Source of the DNA: Rahnella sp. AA | Lineage (GTDB): Bacteria; Pseudomonadota; Gammaproteobacteria; Enterobacterales; Enterobacteriaceae | Assembly: GCF_002834385.1 (NCBI RefSeq) | Contig: NZ_PITQ01000002.1 | Span: 62,001-126,000 of the forward strand | Direction of reading: 5' to 3' | DNA length: 64,000 nt | Part shown: positions 7,920-17,391 of the stretch, piece by piece | How the letters are laid out: the number at the start of each line of letters is the position of its first letter | Position numbering within the stretch: position 1 is the first letter of the stretch | Program-made: the position numbers and the translations under genes | The notes under the pieces: generated by a model | Databases searched by the model: none | What the model saw: only the letters and a program-made list of their open reading frames with translations | What the model was told of the DNA's origin: nothing

Positions 7920-9681
7920 GTAATTTGACTCCAAAACGAAGGGCAATACCCAGACCTAACACCACCAGCAGGATGTTAATAAAGGAGAGCGCGGCAACGA
8001 TGTCGATAGCACCCGCCGCCCACAGGGAAACCAGCATCGAGCCGATGGTTTCCGTCCCCGGCGATAACAGGTACACACCGGTGGAATATTCGCGCTCGAA
8101 AATCAGGAACATCAGCAACCACGAGCCAATCAGGCCGTAGCGCGATAACGGAATGGTGACGTGGCGGGTAATCTGCCCGCGCGTTGCGCCGGTGCTGCGC
8201 GCCGCTTCTTCCAGCTCAGGGCCGACCTGCAACAGCGTGGAGGAAATCAGCCGCAGACCGTAGGCCATCCACACCACGGTGTACGCCAGCCAGACGCTGA
8301 AAATGGTACTGCGCAGGGAACGCAGCCAGACCACCAGGTTATCGCGCAGCCACTGCGACCACGGCATCCCGGAAAGCCAGCCGGATTTGAGCGCGTTATC
8401 CAGCCACATCGGCAGGAACAGGAATACCCACAAAAATGCCAGACCGGCCAGCAAGCCCGGCACCGCACGCGGCACCAGTACGCTGTAATCGAGGAAACGC
8501 GTGACGCCGTCCGGTTTGCGGTGCATCGCAATACCGATAAACAGATAACAGGCCACCGCCAGCGCGCCACCGATGACACCAATTGCCATCGAGTTGACGA
8601 TCGCGCGCAGCAGGTTCGGCTGTTCCCAGATCGTGCGGAAGGTGTTGAACGACAGCTCATCCCACAGGGAAACACCGACGCCCCAGTTAGAAATAAACGC
8701 GCGCAGCATCACGCCCAGCAACGGCACGCCAATGGTGACGGTCAGCCAGAACGCCACCACCGCACCGGCCACCCAGCGCCATTTGCCGAGCGGCAACGCC
8801 CGCGCCTGCGAGGCTTTGCCTTTGACGGTGACGAAGCGGTTCGCCGTACGCATCAGGCGGCGCTGCAACATCACCAGCGGAATGGTGATGCAAATCAGCA
8901 CCACCGCGACGGCGGCCATCAGATGATAAGACGGCGTCCCGAGTTTGTTGGTCAGCTGATACAGGTAAGTTGCCAGCACCATGTTGCCTTCCGGGTCGCC
9001 GAGAACCAGCATCAGCCCGAAGACTTCCAGCCCGAGGAAAAACAGCAATACGGTGGCGTATAAAATGGAAGGACGTACCATCGGCAAACTGACGGCAGTC
9101 ATGACCTGAAGCGGCGAGGCACCGGCGGTTCGCGCGGCTTCTTCCACATCCGAACCCACGCTGCGCAGCGCCGAGGAGATGTACAGATAAGCGTGCGGAA
9201 CGTGCGTCAGCCCGGCAATCACCACGATGCTCGACATGTCGTAGATGTTCCACGGCACGAACCCGATCAGCGACTGCGCCCACAGTGAGAAGAACCCGAC
9301 CGGCCCGGCGGCGACGACGTAACCGAAACCCAACACCATCGGCGAGACGAAAATCGGCACCAGGATCAGCGGTTCAATCACGCGGCGGCCCGGCAAATCG
9401 GTGCGCACCATCAGGAACGCCAGAATACCGCCCAGCGGAATGGCGATCACCACCAGCCCGAAGGCCAGAATGAAGCCGCTTCTCAGCGCCTTATAAAAAT
9501 CCGGATCGGTGAAAATAAATCCGAAAGACTCGAGGCTCCACTCTTTTGACGGGGAGAAGAACGGAGCGGAGAGAAAACTTTGTATCACGATGAACGACAA
9601 CGGAATGTAGATAACCAGCGCGGTTATCAGCACCACAATGCCACGCGGCAAGCTTTGCCACTTTCTGCGCAATGCATTCAT
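7912..9681 (-). CDS. ABC importer permease, fused double domain (FbpB/AfuB type)
   Basis: Inner-membrane permease of 589 residues made of two homologous BPD_transp_1 halves, each with about six helices. An EAA loop is visible in both: EEAARTAGASPLQVMTAV in the first half and EEAARSTGATRGQITRHV in the second, each the contact site for the ATPase. The length fits the fused FbpB/AfuB/SfuB class. The upstream binding-protein gene is separated by 198 bp containing a palindromic repeat, an unusually large gap inside an operon. The 3' end overlaps the ATPase gene by 8 nt. Substrate not readable from the permease. Confidence 0.9.
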   Translation of the reverse strand: MNALRRKWQSLPRGIVVLITALVIYIPLSFIVIQSFLSAPFFSPSKEWSLESFGFIFTDPDFYKALRSGFILAFGLVVIAIPLGGILAFLMVRTDLPGRRVIEPLILVPIFVSPMVLGFGYVVAAGPVGFFSLWAQSLIGFVPWNIYDMSSIVVIAGLTHVPHAYLYISSALRSVGSDVEEAARTAGASPLQVMTAVSLPMVRPSILYATVLLFFLGLEVFGLMLVLGDPEGNMVLATYLYQLTNKLGTPSYHLMAAVAVVLICITIPLVMLQRRLMRTANRFVTVKGKASQARALPLGKWRWVAGAVVAFWLTVTIGVPLLGVMLRAFISNWGVGVSLWDELSFNTFRTIWEQPNLLRAIVNSMAIGVIGGALAVACYLFIGIAMHRKPDGVTRFLDYSVLVPRAVPGLLAGLAFLWVFLFLPMWLDNALKSGWLSGMPWSQWLRDNLVVWLRSLRSTIFSVWLAYTVVWMAYGLRLISSTLLQVGPELEEAARSTGATRGQITRHVTIPLSRYGLIGSWLLMFLIFEREYSTGVYLLSPGTETIGSMLVSLWAAGAIDIVAALSFINILLVVLGLGIALRFGVKLHD

Positions 9682-9753
9682 GTTACTTCCCTTCGGTTAG
9701 GAACCCTGAACAATGAAATCAGGCAAGAGAACTGACGGTTTTCACCGCCGTAA

Positions 9754-9877
9754 TTACCCAAAATCATTCGAGCTGCGGGCAGGCGGCAATCGAACGAATC
9801 CCGATGAGCTTACACAGGTAAGTGATTCGGGTGAGCGAGTGCAGCCAACACACCCGCAGCTTGAAGGATGACGGGTA
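9754..9877. repeat. Imperfect palindromic intergenic repeat (~124 bp)
   Basis: The whole gap between the binding-protein and permease genes is occupied by an imperfect palindrome. The left arm begins TTACCC and includes AGCTGCGGGC (9771–9780); the right arm includes CCCGCAGCTTGAAGGATGAC and ends GGGTAA. The centre contains GAGCTTACAC facing GTAAGTGATTC. I recall similar elements scattered between genes in Serratia, Yersinia and relatives, but cannot name the family with certainty. In RNA it would fold into a long hairpin between the first and second genes of the operon, a typical arrangement for making more binding protein than permease. Confidence 0.7.
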
Positions 9878-9879
9878 AA

Positions 9880-10968
9880 TTATTTTTGTGCTGCGGCGCG
9901 CCACTCTTTGATGTAATCCAGACGCTTTTTCTGTTGCAGGTATTCGAGCAGGGTTTCATCGACCGGGATTGGCTTGAGCGCATTGCCTAGCAGTTTGGTC
10001 AGACCGTCGATGTCGTTTTTACCTTCGATATCGTTGCGGATTGACGGAATGTCGGCCTGATTTGCCAGAATGGTTTGCCCTTTTTCAGACAGCACGTAGT
10101 CCAGCCACAGTTTGGCGGCGTTGCCGTGTTGGGCTTGCTGGCTGATGAAGGAAACGCGCGAAAGCACCAGGGTGTAATCCTTCGGATAGGAAATGCCGAG
10201 CGACGGATCGGTTTTGGCGCGGGCTTCGGCGTAGGAACCGAGAATGTTAAAACCAATCAGGTTTTCACCGGAAGACACCCTTTCCATCATGGTGCCGGTG
10301 GAAGACTGCACGGCTAAACCGCCTTTGGCGACGTCAGCCAGCGTTTTGAAATAGTTCGGATCGGCTTTGAAATCCTGCACGGAAAGCATGAAGCCGAGGC
10401 CGGATTTCTCGATATCGTAGGTTGTAACTTTTTTGTTGAATTTCTCAGTCTGGCTGGCGATGAGTTTTGCCAGCGCGGCGTGGGAATCCGGTACATCACC
10501 GGCCGGGATCAGGCGTTTGTTATAAATAAACACCACCGGTTCGTAGGTCGTGCCGTAGGCTTTGTCTTTCCACACCGCCCATTTCGGCAACTGGCCTTGT
10601 TCAGGCGATTTGTATTCCTGCGCGTAATCGGTCGCCAGCTTCAGCGCAGTGTCCATGGAAGAGCTCCAGACCACGTCGCCGCTGGTGCCACCCGCCGCCT
10701 GTTCACTGATATAACGGTTGTACAGCTCAGTGCTGTTCATGTCGTTATATTCCACTTTAATGCCCGGATAAGTGGCCTCAAACCCCTGGATCAGCGGGCC
10801 GGCGGCTTTGGTGTCAGTGGTGGAATACACCACCACTTTGCCTTCTTTGGTCGCGGCATCGACGACTTTTTGGTAATCGGCAGGATATCCCTGCGGCAGG
10901 GCAGACATTGCAGAGGAAGACATCAGTACAGAAGCAGCAATCAGAGACAGACGTAATTTATTAGACAT
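9880..10968 (-). CDS. Periplasmic binding protein of ABC importer (AfuA-like)
   Basis: Secreted solute-binding protein, 362 residues, with a signal peptide ending about MSSSAMSA. It belongs to the same broad family as FbpA/SfuA (cluster D), but the paired Tyr iron ligands are not present: the matching stretch reads GFNILGSYAEAR (about 239–250). Instead, three Ser/Thr-rich turns, STTD (49–52), WSSSMD (101–106) and QSSTGTMMER (221–230), lie where this fold binds anions. This recalls AfuA-type proteins, shown in Actinobacillus to bind sugar phosphates. I infer an anionic organic ligand rather than free ferric iron, at moderate confidence. First gene of a same-strand cluster: binding protein, permease, ATPase, chemoreceptor. 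Confidence 0.85.
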   Translation of the reverse strand: MSNKLRLSLIAASVLMSSSAMSALPQGYPADYQKVVDAATKEGKVVVYSTTDTKAAGPLIQGFEATYPGIKVEYNDMNSTELYNRYISEQAAGGTSGDVVWSSSMDTALKLATDYAQEYKSPEQGQLPKWAVWKDKAYGTTYEPVVFIYNKRLIPAGDVPDSHAALAKLIASQTEKFNKKVTTYDIEKSGLGFMLSVQDFKADPNYFKTLADVAKGGLAVQSSTGTMMERVSSGENLIGFNILGSYAEARAKTDPSLGISYPKDYTLVLSRVSFISQQAQHGNAAKLWLDYVLSEKGQTILANQADIPSIRNDIEGKNDIDGLTKLLGNALKPIPVDETLLEYLQQKKRLDYIKEWRAAAQK

Positions 10969-11157
10969 TATTGTTAACCTCTAGTTACATTTGAGAAACT
11001 AAAAATCAACATAACGCATAACGTCAGACAGGCAATGAGGGATTGTTTTTATCTTCCCGATTTGTGAGTCGGGGCGTTTTTTAGGCAATTAACACCATTA
11101 AAACCACGGCGAGAAGTTAAAATCAGGCCACAAACGCAGCCTGATTTACGTGAGGAA

Positions 11158-12048
11158 TTAATCAAAGTATCCGGCGGTATCGATATCCTTCAGTAAGCCC
11201 TGATGCTCGGGTTTCCAGCCCAAAACCTTGCGGGTCAGCTCGCTGGACGTCGGATTATTCAGCCCCGCGAAGTGGGTAAACCAGCCAAAATGCGCCGCGG
11301 CGGCTTCTGCCGTTTTGCTTTCAACCGGGATATTCAGGTGTCTGCCGATCATTTCTGCAATCTCGCGGAACGGCACGCCTTCCTCGGCATTCGCGTGATA
11401 AACCGCGTTATGCGCGCCCTTTTCCAGCGCCATCCGGAACACTTTCGCCGCATCCAGCCGGTGAACCGCAGGCCAGAGATTCTCGCCTTCGCCAATGTAT
11501 GCCGACACACCCTTCTCCCGCGCCATCGCAATGATCATCGGCACGAAACCGTGGTCACCCGCGCCATGCACGGACGGCGGCAGGCGCACCAGCGAAACCC
11601 GCACGCCCTGTTCTGCCAGCGCGGCAACGGCCAGATCGGAGGCCACACGCGGGTTCCCGCCCTGCGGATCCGGCAAATCCTTTTCCGTCACCCGCTGGCC
11701 GTTATTCACCAGCGCCGTGCCGGACGTCACAATCAGCGGTTTTTCCGTTCCCGCCAGCGCCTCGCCCAGCGCGCCTATCGCCATCCGGTCTTTTTCGCAG
11801 TTCTCCAGAAATTTGGAAAAATCATGAATAAACGCCGTGTGGATCACGCCATCGGCCTGCGCCGCGCCCGCTTTCAGGCTGTGCAGATCTTCAATACTGC
11901 CCCGAAGCACGCCGGCACCGACCGCTTTCAGCACCTGCGCTGACGCATCGGAACGGGCCAGCCCGAGCACCTGATGCCCCGCGCGCAGCAATTCCTCCAC
12001 GACCACAGAACCGACAAAACCTGTTGCTCCTGTTACAAATACACGCAT
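11158..12048 (-). CDS. NAD(P)-dependent SDR-family epimerase/reductase
   Basis: Cytoplasmic short-chain dehydrogenase of the extended/atypical (NmrA/YwnB-like) kind, 296 residues. The N-terminal Rossmann glycine motif is VTGATGFVGS. A conserved VTSGTA segment, then LVRLPPSVHGAGDHGFVP and the cofactor-proximal YIGEGENLWPAVHRLDAA, are typical of the 'SDR family oxidoreductase' group. An upstream ATG at 12069 is in frame, but the one at 12048 has GAGG about 8 nt before it and starts directly with the Rossmann strand MRVFVTGATG. Divergently transcribed from an AraC-type regulator 120 bp away, which probably controls it. Substrate unknown. Confidence 0.85.
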   Translation of the reverse strand: MRVFVTGATGFVGSVVVEELLRAGHQVLGLARSDASAQVLKAVGAGVLRGSIEDLHSLKAGAAQADGVIHTAFIHDFSKFLENCEKDRMAIGALGEALAGTEKPLIVTSGTALVNNGQRVTEKDLPDPQGGNPRVASDLAVAALAEQGVRVSLVRLPPSVHGAGDHGFVPMIIAMAREKGVSAYIGEGENLWPAVHRLDAAKVFRMALEKGAHNAVYHANAEEGVPFREIAEMIGRHLNIPVESKTAEAAAAHFGWFTHFAGLNNPTSSELTRKVLGWKPEHQGLLKDIDTAGYFD

Positions 12049-12168
12049 GGCAATTACCTCTGTGTTCACTGAAAAAATGAAAAACTACGCCATGAAATAT
12101 AGGGGCTGGAGAAAAGACGATCTATGCGCTAATGTCCGTAATATCTTTGCAATCGTCCGGAGTCGCTG

Positions 12169-13110
12169 ATGGATCCTCTTTCTGATGTGCTGTCGCTGCT
12201 AAAACCGCGCAGCTATATGTCCAAAGGCTTTGAAGCCGGCGGAGACTGGTCTGTGCAATTTCCCTCTCATTATCAGTCGATTAAATGCAATGCGATTATT
12301 ACCGGCGAATGCTGGCTGGCCGTCGAATCGGTGCCTGAACCGGTTCATCTCAAAGCCGGAGACTGTTTCGTGTTGCCCAGCGGCCGCCCTTTCCGGCTCG
12401 CCAGCGATCTGAGTATTTCACCGGTCGATGCCGGGCCGATTTTTGAACAGGCGCGCGGCGGCGGCACGGTGTCGTGTAATGGCGGCAAAGATTTCTTCCT
12501 GACCGGCAGCCGTTTTGCCGTCAGCGGAGCCAATGCCCCGACCCTGCTGGCGATGCTGCCGCCGGTTGTACATATCTCGAAAGAATCTGACAAAGACAGT
12601 TTGCGCTGGGCGGTAGAACAGATGATGCAGGAACTGCGCGACGAACGCCCCGGCGGTTTGCTTATCGCGCAGCATATGGCGCACATGATGCTGGTGCAGG
12701 CGCTGCGGATGCACGTCGATAACGCGCCGGAGCGCGGGGCTAACGGATGGTTTGCCGCACTGGCGGATAAGCAGCTATCGAAAGCGCTGAACGCGATGCA
12801 TGAAAACCCCGCGCACCGGTGGACGGTTCAGACGCTGGCGGAACACGCAGGCATGTCGCGCTCGGTCTTCTCACTTAAATTCAAGCAGGCCGTCGGCAGC
12901 GCGCCGCTGGAATATCTGACGCGCTGGCGTATGTTGCTGGCCGGAGACCGGCTGGCAAACGGCAACGAACCGGTTTCCAGCGTGGCATTGTCGTTGGGTT
13001 ATGAGTCAGAAAGTGCATTCAGCACGGCGTTCAAGCGCACGCTGGGTTGTTCGCCCCGGCAATACGGGCAGCAAGAAGAAAGAGTTTTTGAAGAGGAATC
13101 GCGTCCCTAA
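12169..13110 (+). CDS. AraC-family transcriptional regulator with cupin sensor
   Basis: DNA-binding regulator of 313 residues. The N-terminal half (about 1–190) is a Cupin_6/AraC-binding type domain (HLKAGDCFVLPSGRPF). The C-terminal 100 residues carry two helix-turn-helix units: WTVQTLAEHAGMSRSVFSLK and VSSVALSLGYESESAFSTAF, ending with the family consensus GCSPRQYGQ. The gene faces away from the SDR gene across a 120-bp spacer, the common layout of a regulator and its target in this family (AraC regulator/SDR pairs). Effector unknown. Confidence 0.9.
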   Translation: MDPLSDVLSLLKPRSYMSKGFEAGGDWSVQFPSHYQSIKCNAIITGECWLAVESVPEPVHLKAGDCFVLPSGRPFRLASDLSISPVDAGPIFEQARGGGTVSCNGGKDFFLTGSRFAVSGANAPTLLAMLPPVVHISKESDKDSLRWAVEQMMQELRDERPGGLLIAQHMAHMMLVQALRMHVDNAPERGANGWFAALADKQLSKALNAMHENPAHRWTVQTLAEHAGMSRSVFSLKFKQAVGSAPLEYLTRWRMLLAGDRLANGNEPVSSVALSLGYESESAFSTAFKRTLGCSPRQYGQQEERVFEEESRP

Positions 13111-13287
13111 GGTTTTCTTAATCTTGGATGTGTCATAAAGCGGGGCTGAAAGATGATGAGATGTTTTTACATAATTAAATACGAATCAATTTCAGAATGG
13201 TTTGCAGTGTAACTTTTTGCATTTTCACGCTTTGCACATGTAGTGACGTCGTTATCTTCTTCTTTTTTCTTTCTAAAGGATTTTCTT

Positions 13288-14298
13288 ATGAAGTTACGTT
13301 TTTCCTCACTCGGGCCAGTCGCTTTACTCGCTTCCTCACTGATGCTGGCTTTCACTGCCCGCGCCGCCGATGAAGGCATCGTCATTTACAACGCTCAGCA
13401 CGAAAACCTGGTGCAATCCTGGGTCGACGGATTCACCAAAGACACCGGTATCAAAGTCACGCTGCGTAACGGCGGCGACAGCGAACTCGGCAACCAGCTG
13501 GTGCAGGAAGGTAGCGCCTCTCCGGCCGACGTGTTTCTGACCGAGAACTCTCCGGCAATGGTACTGGTGGATAACGCCAAATTGTTCGCCCCGCTCGATT
13601 CCGCCACTCAGCAACAGGTGGACTCCGCTTACCGTCCTGCGCATGGCCGCTGGATTGGTATCGCCGCCCGCACCACCGTTTTTGTCTATAACCCGGAAAA
13701 AATCAGCGAAGCACAGTTGCCAAAATCACTGATGGATCTGGCAAAACCGGAATGGAAAGGCCGCTGGGCGGCTTCACCTTCCGGCGCGGATTTCCAGGCT
13801 ATCGTGAGCGCATTGCTGGAACTGAAAGGCGAAAAAGCCACGCTGGAATGGCTGAAAGCGATGAAAACCAATTTCACCGCCTATAAAGGCAACAGCACCG
13901 TAATGAAAGCCGTAAACGCCGGGCAGATCGACGGCGGGATCATCTATCACTACTACCGTTTTGTGGATCAGGCCAAAACCGGTGAAAACAGCAAAAATAC
14001 GCAGCTGTATTACTTCAAACATAAAGATCCGGGCGCGTTTGTCAGCATCTCCGGCGGTGGCGTTCTGGCTTCCAGCAAGCATCAGAAAGAAGCGCAGGAA
14101 TTTGTTAAGTGGATCACCGGTAAGCAAGGACAGGAAATTCTGCGCACTAACGACGCATTTGAATATGCCGTTGGCGTGAACGCAGCGTCTAACCCGAAAC
14201 TGGTTCCGCTTAAAGAACTGGATGCGCCGAAAGTGGATGCGTCTAAGCTGAACAGCAAGAAAGTGGTCGATTTAATGACTCAAGCCGGTCTGCTGTAA
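13288..14298 (+). CDS. sfuA: Ferric-iron periplasmic binding protein SfuA
   Basis: Periplasmic Fe3+-binding protein of the FbpA/SfuA/YfuA type, 336 residues, with a signal peptide cut after ARA (about residue 26). The iron ligands are visible: Tyr222 and Tyr223 in YHYYRF, which become about 196/197 in the mature protein, matching Tyr195/196 of FbpA, plus His39 in NAQHEN. AAAGGA 7 nt before the ATG at 13288 decides this start over an upstream in-frame GTG at 13243. Heads the sfuABC operon (37 bp to sfuB), which takes up iron independently of siderophores in Serratia and Yersinia. I could not find a convincing Fur box in the 177 bp upstream. Confidence 0.93.
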   Translation: MKLRFSSLGPVALLASSLMLAFTARAADEGIVIYNAQHENLVQSWVDGFTKDTGIKVTLRNGGDSELGNQLVQEGSASPADVFLTENSPAMVLVDNAKLFAPLDSATQQQVDSAYRPAHGRWIGIAARTTVFVYNPEKISEAQLPKSLMDLAKPEWKGRWAASPSGADFQAIVSALLELKGEKATLEWLKAMKTNFTAYKGNSTVMKAVNAGQIDGGIIYHYYRFVDQAKTGENSKNTQLYYFKHKDPGAFVSISGGGVLASSKHQKEAQEFVKWITGKQGQEILRTNDAFEYAVGVNAASNPKLVPLKELDAPKVDASKLNSKKVVDLMTQAGLL

Positions 14299-14335
14299 CA
14301 GCAGTAATTTTCACGAGCAGCGTGCCTTAATCATC

Positions 14336-15919
14336 ATGTCGAATATGAGTCTCGAAGGTGTCCGCGCCAGATGGCGTATCCGCCGCAACGGTTCCTCCCG
14401 CCGGGCAGGAGCCGGAATTGTGCTGGCGGCGGTGGTATTGTCCCTGCTGTCGTTGCTCCCGCTGGGATTCGTGGTCGGCATTACCCTCGATACCGGCTGG
14501 CAAACGGTTAAGGCACTGGTTTTTCGCCCTCGCGTGGGCGAATTGCTGACCAATACCGTGCTGCTGGTGGTCATCACGCTGCCGCTTTGCGCCGTCACCG
14601 GCATTGCGCTGGCGTGGCTGACCGAAAGAACCCGTCTGCCCGGCCGCAGGATCTGGTCTTTGCTCGCAACAGCCCCGCTGGCGGTTCCGGCTTTTGTGCA
14701 AAGCTACGCGTGGATCAGCCTCGTTCCGTCAATGCACGGGCTGGGCGCAGGCGTATTTATCTCCCTGATTGCCTATTTCCCTTTTATCTATCTGCCCGCC
14801 GCCGCCGTTTTACGACGTCTTGATCCCGGGCTGGAAGATGCCGCAGCGTCTGCAGGCTCAGCGCCTGTTGCCGTTTTTTTTCGGGTGATTCTCCCGCAGT
14901 TAAAACTGGCCGTCTGGGGCGGGCTACTGCTGATTGCCCTGCACCTGCTGGCCGAATACGGTCTTTACGCGATGATCCGCTTCGATACGTTTACGACAGC
15001 GATCTTCGATCAGTTTCAGTCCACGTTTAACGGCCCCGCCGCCAATATGCTGGCCGGTGTGCTGGCGCTGTGCTGTCTCGCCGTTTTACTGGTGGAAACC
15101 GCCAGTCGCGGGAAAGCGCGCTACGCCCGCGTCGGCTCCGGCAGCGCCAGACGGCAGATTTTGCGCCCGATGAGCACCGGCATAACAGCCCTGAGTTTAT
15201 GCCTGCCTGTCCTGCTGACCGCCCTTTCGCTCGGCGTCCCGTTTGTTACGCTGGCGCGCTGGCTTTATCTCGGCGGCACCGATGTCTGGCTTAATCCGCA
15301 ACTGTGGCCCGCGCTGAAACAAACGCTGCTGTACGCGCTGGCCGGTGCGGCAATCACCACGGTTTGCGCGGTGCCGATGGCCTGGATTTCGGTGCGTTAT
15401 CCGGGGCGGTTATACCGCTTTCTGGAAGGCTGCAATTACATCACCAGCTCCCTGCCCGGCATTGTCGTCGCGCTGGCGCTGGTCACCATTACTATCCGCA
15501 TTGCACGCCCGCTTTATCAGACGGAAATCACCATTTTGTTCGCCTATCTGCTGATGTTTATGCCGCGCGCATTAATCAATCTGCGGGCAGGAATTGCACA
15601 GGCTCCGGTAGAGCTGGAAAACGCTGCCCGAAGCCTGGGACGTTCCCCTTTTCAGGCATTGTGGAGCACGACGATGCGCCTTGCGGCACCGGGTGCCGCT
15701 GCCGGTGCGGCGCTGGTTTTCCTCGCGGTCACTAATGAACTGACTGCGACGTTATTGCTGGCACCCAACGGCACCCGCACGCTGGCGACGGCGTTCTGGG
15801 CGCTGACCAGTGAAATTGATTATGTTGCGGCTTCGCCTTATGCGCTGCTGATCGTTTTGCTGTCGCTGCCGCTGACCTGGATACTTTATTCACAATCTCA
15901 ACGTAAGGCCGGACTATGA
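14336..15919 (+). CDS. sfuB: Ferric-iron ABC permease SfuB
   Basis: Inner-membrane permease of 527 residues, two fused BPD_transp_1 domains. EAA loops are [20 protein letters not shown] in the first half and [19 protein letters not shown] in the second. It has about 12 hydrophobic segments, the first at residues 23–48. It passes iron delivered by SfuA across the inner membrane. A basic N-terminus ([14 protein letters not shown]) precedes TM1. The stop overlaps the sfuC start as ATGA (15916–15919), so the two are translationally coupled. No strong ribosome site precedes the ATG at 14336; an alternative ATG lies three codons on. Confidence 0.92.
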   Translation: MSNMSLEGVRARWRIRRNGSSRRAGAGIVLAAVVLSLLSLLPLGFVVGITLDTGWQTVKALVFRPRVGELLTNTVLLVVITLPLCAVTGIALAWLTERTRLPGRRIWSLLATAPLAVPAFVQSYAWISLVPSMHGLGAGVFISLIAYFPFIYLPAAAVLRRLDPGLEDAAASAGSAPVAVFFRVILPQLKLAVWGGLLLIALHLLAEYGLYAMIRFDTFTTAIFDQFQSTFNGPAANMLAGVLALCCLAVLLVETASRGKARYARVGSGSARRQILRPMSTGITALSLCLPVLLTALSLGVPFVTLARWLYLGGTDVWLNPQLWPALKQTLLYALAGAAITTVCAVPMAWISVRYPGRLYRFLEGCNYITSSLPGIVVALALVTITIRIARPLYQTEITILFAYLLMFMPRALINLRAGIAQAPVELENAARSLGRSPFQALWSTTMRLAAPGAAAGAALVFLAVTNELTATLLLAPNGTRTLATAFWALTSEIDYVAASPYALLIVLLSLPLTWILYSQSQRKAGL

Positions 15920-16962
15920 GTACGCTCGAACTGCGTGGAATCAGCAAATCTTACACGGCCGTCAGGGTGCTGGAGAATATCGACCTGCGCGTCAGTCCGG
16001 GCAGCCGGACGGCGATTGTCGGCCCTTCCGGCTCAGGAAAAACCACGTTACTGCGCATTATTGCCGGATTCGAAAACCCCGATCACGGCAAAGTCTTTTT
16101 GCAGGGAAATCTGCTGCACGGCACCGGATTGCATATCCCCGCGCATAAAAGAGGTATCGGATTTGTTCCGCAGGATGGCGCGCTGTTTCCGCATTTCACT
16201 GTTGCCGGGAACATTGCGTACGGACTGACGGGCGGGAAACGTGAGAAACAAATCCGCATCGACGAGCTGATGGATATGGTGGCTCTGGACCGGCGTCTGG
16301 CCGAACTCTGGCCGCACGAACTTTCCGGCGGTCAGCAACAACGCGTGGCGCTGGCACGGGCGTTAGCGCAAACGCCGGTACTGATGCTGCTCGATGAGCC
16401 GTTTTCGGCCCTCGATACCGCCCTGCGCGCATCAACGCGAAAAGCGGTGGCGGAATTGCTGGCGGAAACACGTATCGCCTCGGTTTTGGTGACGCACGAC
16501 CAGACCGAAGCGCTGTCATTTGCCGATCAGGTTGCGGTCATGCGAAATGGCAAACTGGCACATGTCGGTGCGCCGCAGGAATTATATCTGCGTCCGGCAG
16601 ACGAGCTGACTGCCACATTTTTAGGGGAAACGTTACTGCTGGACGCACGCCTTGAACGCGGCCAGGCACGCTGTGCGTTGGGGAATATTGCAGTGGATAA
16701 CGCGTTTCGCACCGGCACCGCACGCATCATGCTGCGCCCGGAGCAAATCCGCATTACGCCCGCAGAAAACCTGACCGGGGCAATGCACTGCCCCGCAACG
16801 GTGGTCAGCGTTGATTTTGCCGGGTTTATCTCAACGCTGAGCCTGGAGCTTGCCGACAGCAAACAGGTGCTCGATATCAGGATGATCAGCCAGAGAGATA
16901 TTGCTGTGGGAACCTCAGTGGATATCCGCGTCGAAGGCAACGCACACGTTTTTCAGCCGTAG
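15916..16962 (+). CDS. sfuC: Ferric-iron ABC ATPase SfuC
   Basis: ATPase subunit of the SfuABC iron importer, 348 residues. Walker [10 protein letters not shown], signature [15 protein letters not shown], Walker [14 protein letters not shown] and the H-loop [10 protein letters not shown] are all intact. A C-terminal TOBE-like regulatory region follows (about 235–348, [14 protein letters not shown]). Last gene of the operon, overlapping sfuB by ATGA. A tRNA-Ser gene with its own terminator lies on the opposite strand downstream. Confidence 0.92.
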   Translation: MSTLELRGISKSYTAVRVLENIDLRVSPGSRTAIVGPSGSGKTTLLRIIAGFENPDHGKVFLQGNLLHGTGLHIPAHKRGIGFVPQDGALFPHFTVAGNIAYGLTGGKREKQIRIDELMDMVALDRRLAELWPHELSGGQQQRVALARALAQTPVLMLLDEPFSALDTALRASTRKAVAELLAETRIASVLVTHDQTEALSFADQVAVMRNGKLAHVGAPQELYLRPADELTATFLGETLLLDARLERGQARCALGNIAVDNAFRTGTARIMLRPEQIRITPAENLTGAMHCPATVVSVDFAGFISTLSLELADSKQVLDIRMISQRDIAVGTSVDIRVEGNAHVFQP

Positions 16963-17035
16963 TTTTTCATCCGCTGCGGGGCGATTGTCCCCGCCAAACA
17001 CCACGTATTTGCACAAACTCCCGAATTCCAGACAC

Positions 17036-17062
17036 AAAAAAAGCCGCTAATTGCTTAGCAGC
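17036..17062 (-). terminator. Intrinsic terminator of left tRNA-Ser
   Basis: On the minus strand GCTGCTAA pairs with TTAGCGGC around a GCAA loop, then seven T residues (the A-run 17036–17042 on the plus strand). It lies 17 nt after the tRNA 3' end. Confidence 0.85.
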
Positions 17063-17078
17063 TTTAATGTGTTGTTTA

Positions 17079-17166
17079 TGGCGGAGGAGGAGAGATTCGA
17101 ACTCTCGAATGGTTTCCCATCGCCGGTTTTCAAGACCGGTGCCTTCAGCCGCTCGGCCACCCCTCC
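17079..17166 (-). tRNA. serT: tRNA-Ser (anticodon UGA), copy 1
   Basis: Class II tRNA of 88 nt with encoded CCA. The acceptor GGAGGGG pairs with CTCCTCC (one G·U). The D-arm is GGCCGAGCGGCTGAAGGC and the anticodon stem-loop CGGTCTTGAAAACCG. The TGA anticodon occupies 17130–17132 on the reverse strand. A long variable arm and the T-loop TTCGAAT follow. The T-stem is GAGAG/CTCTC. This matches E. coli serT, which also neighbours yccA. A second copy lies at 18680–18767. Confidence 0.97.
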
Positions 17167-17391
17167 GTAAACAACAAGTACTTTGCGACATCAGTCGTTC
17201 AGTACGGGGCGTAGTATACAAGAATTTAAGCCGTTGCCAAGAGTCTTTTTTACGTTATTTTGTTGATTTAATGAGCATATAGAACTATTTGGCGTGTTTT
17301 TGTTCACAATATTTAATTGAGAAGTTTTGAGATGCGCTGACGAGGTATCATTGTCCCCCTGTTACCCAATAATTTCCAGGAATGGACAACC

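Larger units (their letters stand above)
17036..17166. repeat. Left direct repeat containing tRNA-Ser(UGA) and terminator
   Basis: These 131 bp match 18637–18767 base for base without gaps, at a constant offset of 1601 bp, with five substitutions: three in the tRNA 3' flank and two in the tRNA T-stem. The repeat covers the tRNA and its terminator but stops abruptly at the tRNA 5' end. Consistent with an ancient duplication or with att-like flanks of an inserted module. Confidence 0.9.

Noticed and set aside
8161-9063. A 300-codon open frame antisense to the double-domain permease
   Set aside because: Gln/Arg/His-rich low-complexity translation, no start signal, wholly inside a certain permease gene with EAA motifs.
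13243-13255. A matS-like sequence (GTGACGTCGTTAT)
   Set aside because: Two mismatches to GTGACRNYGTCAC, both in the conserved right arm; no full matS site was found by eye, but the whole window was not scanned exhaustively.
13111-13287. Possible Fur box upstream of sfuA
   Set aside because: A+T-rich stretches such as CATAATTAAATACGAATCA match the 19-bp Fur consensus at only about half of positions; not better than chance.
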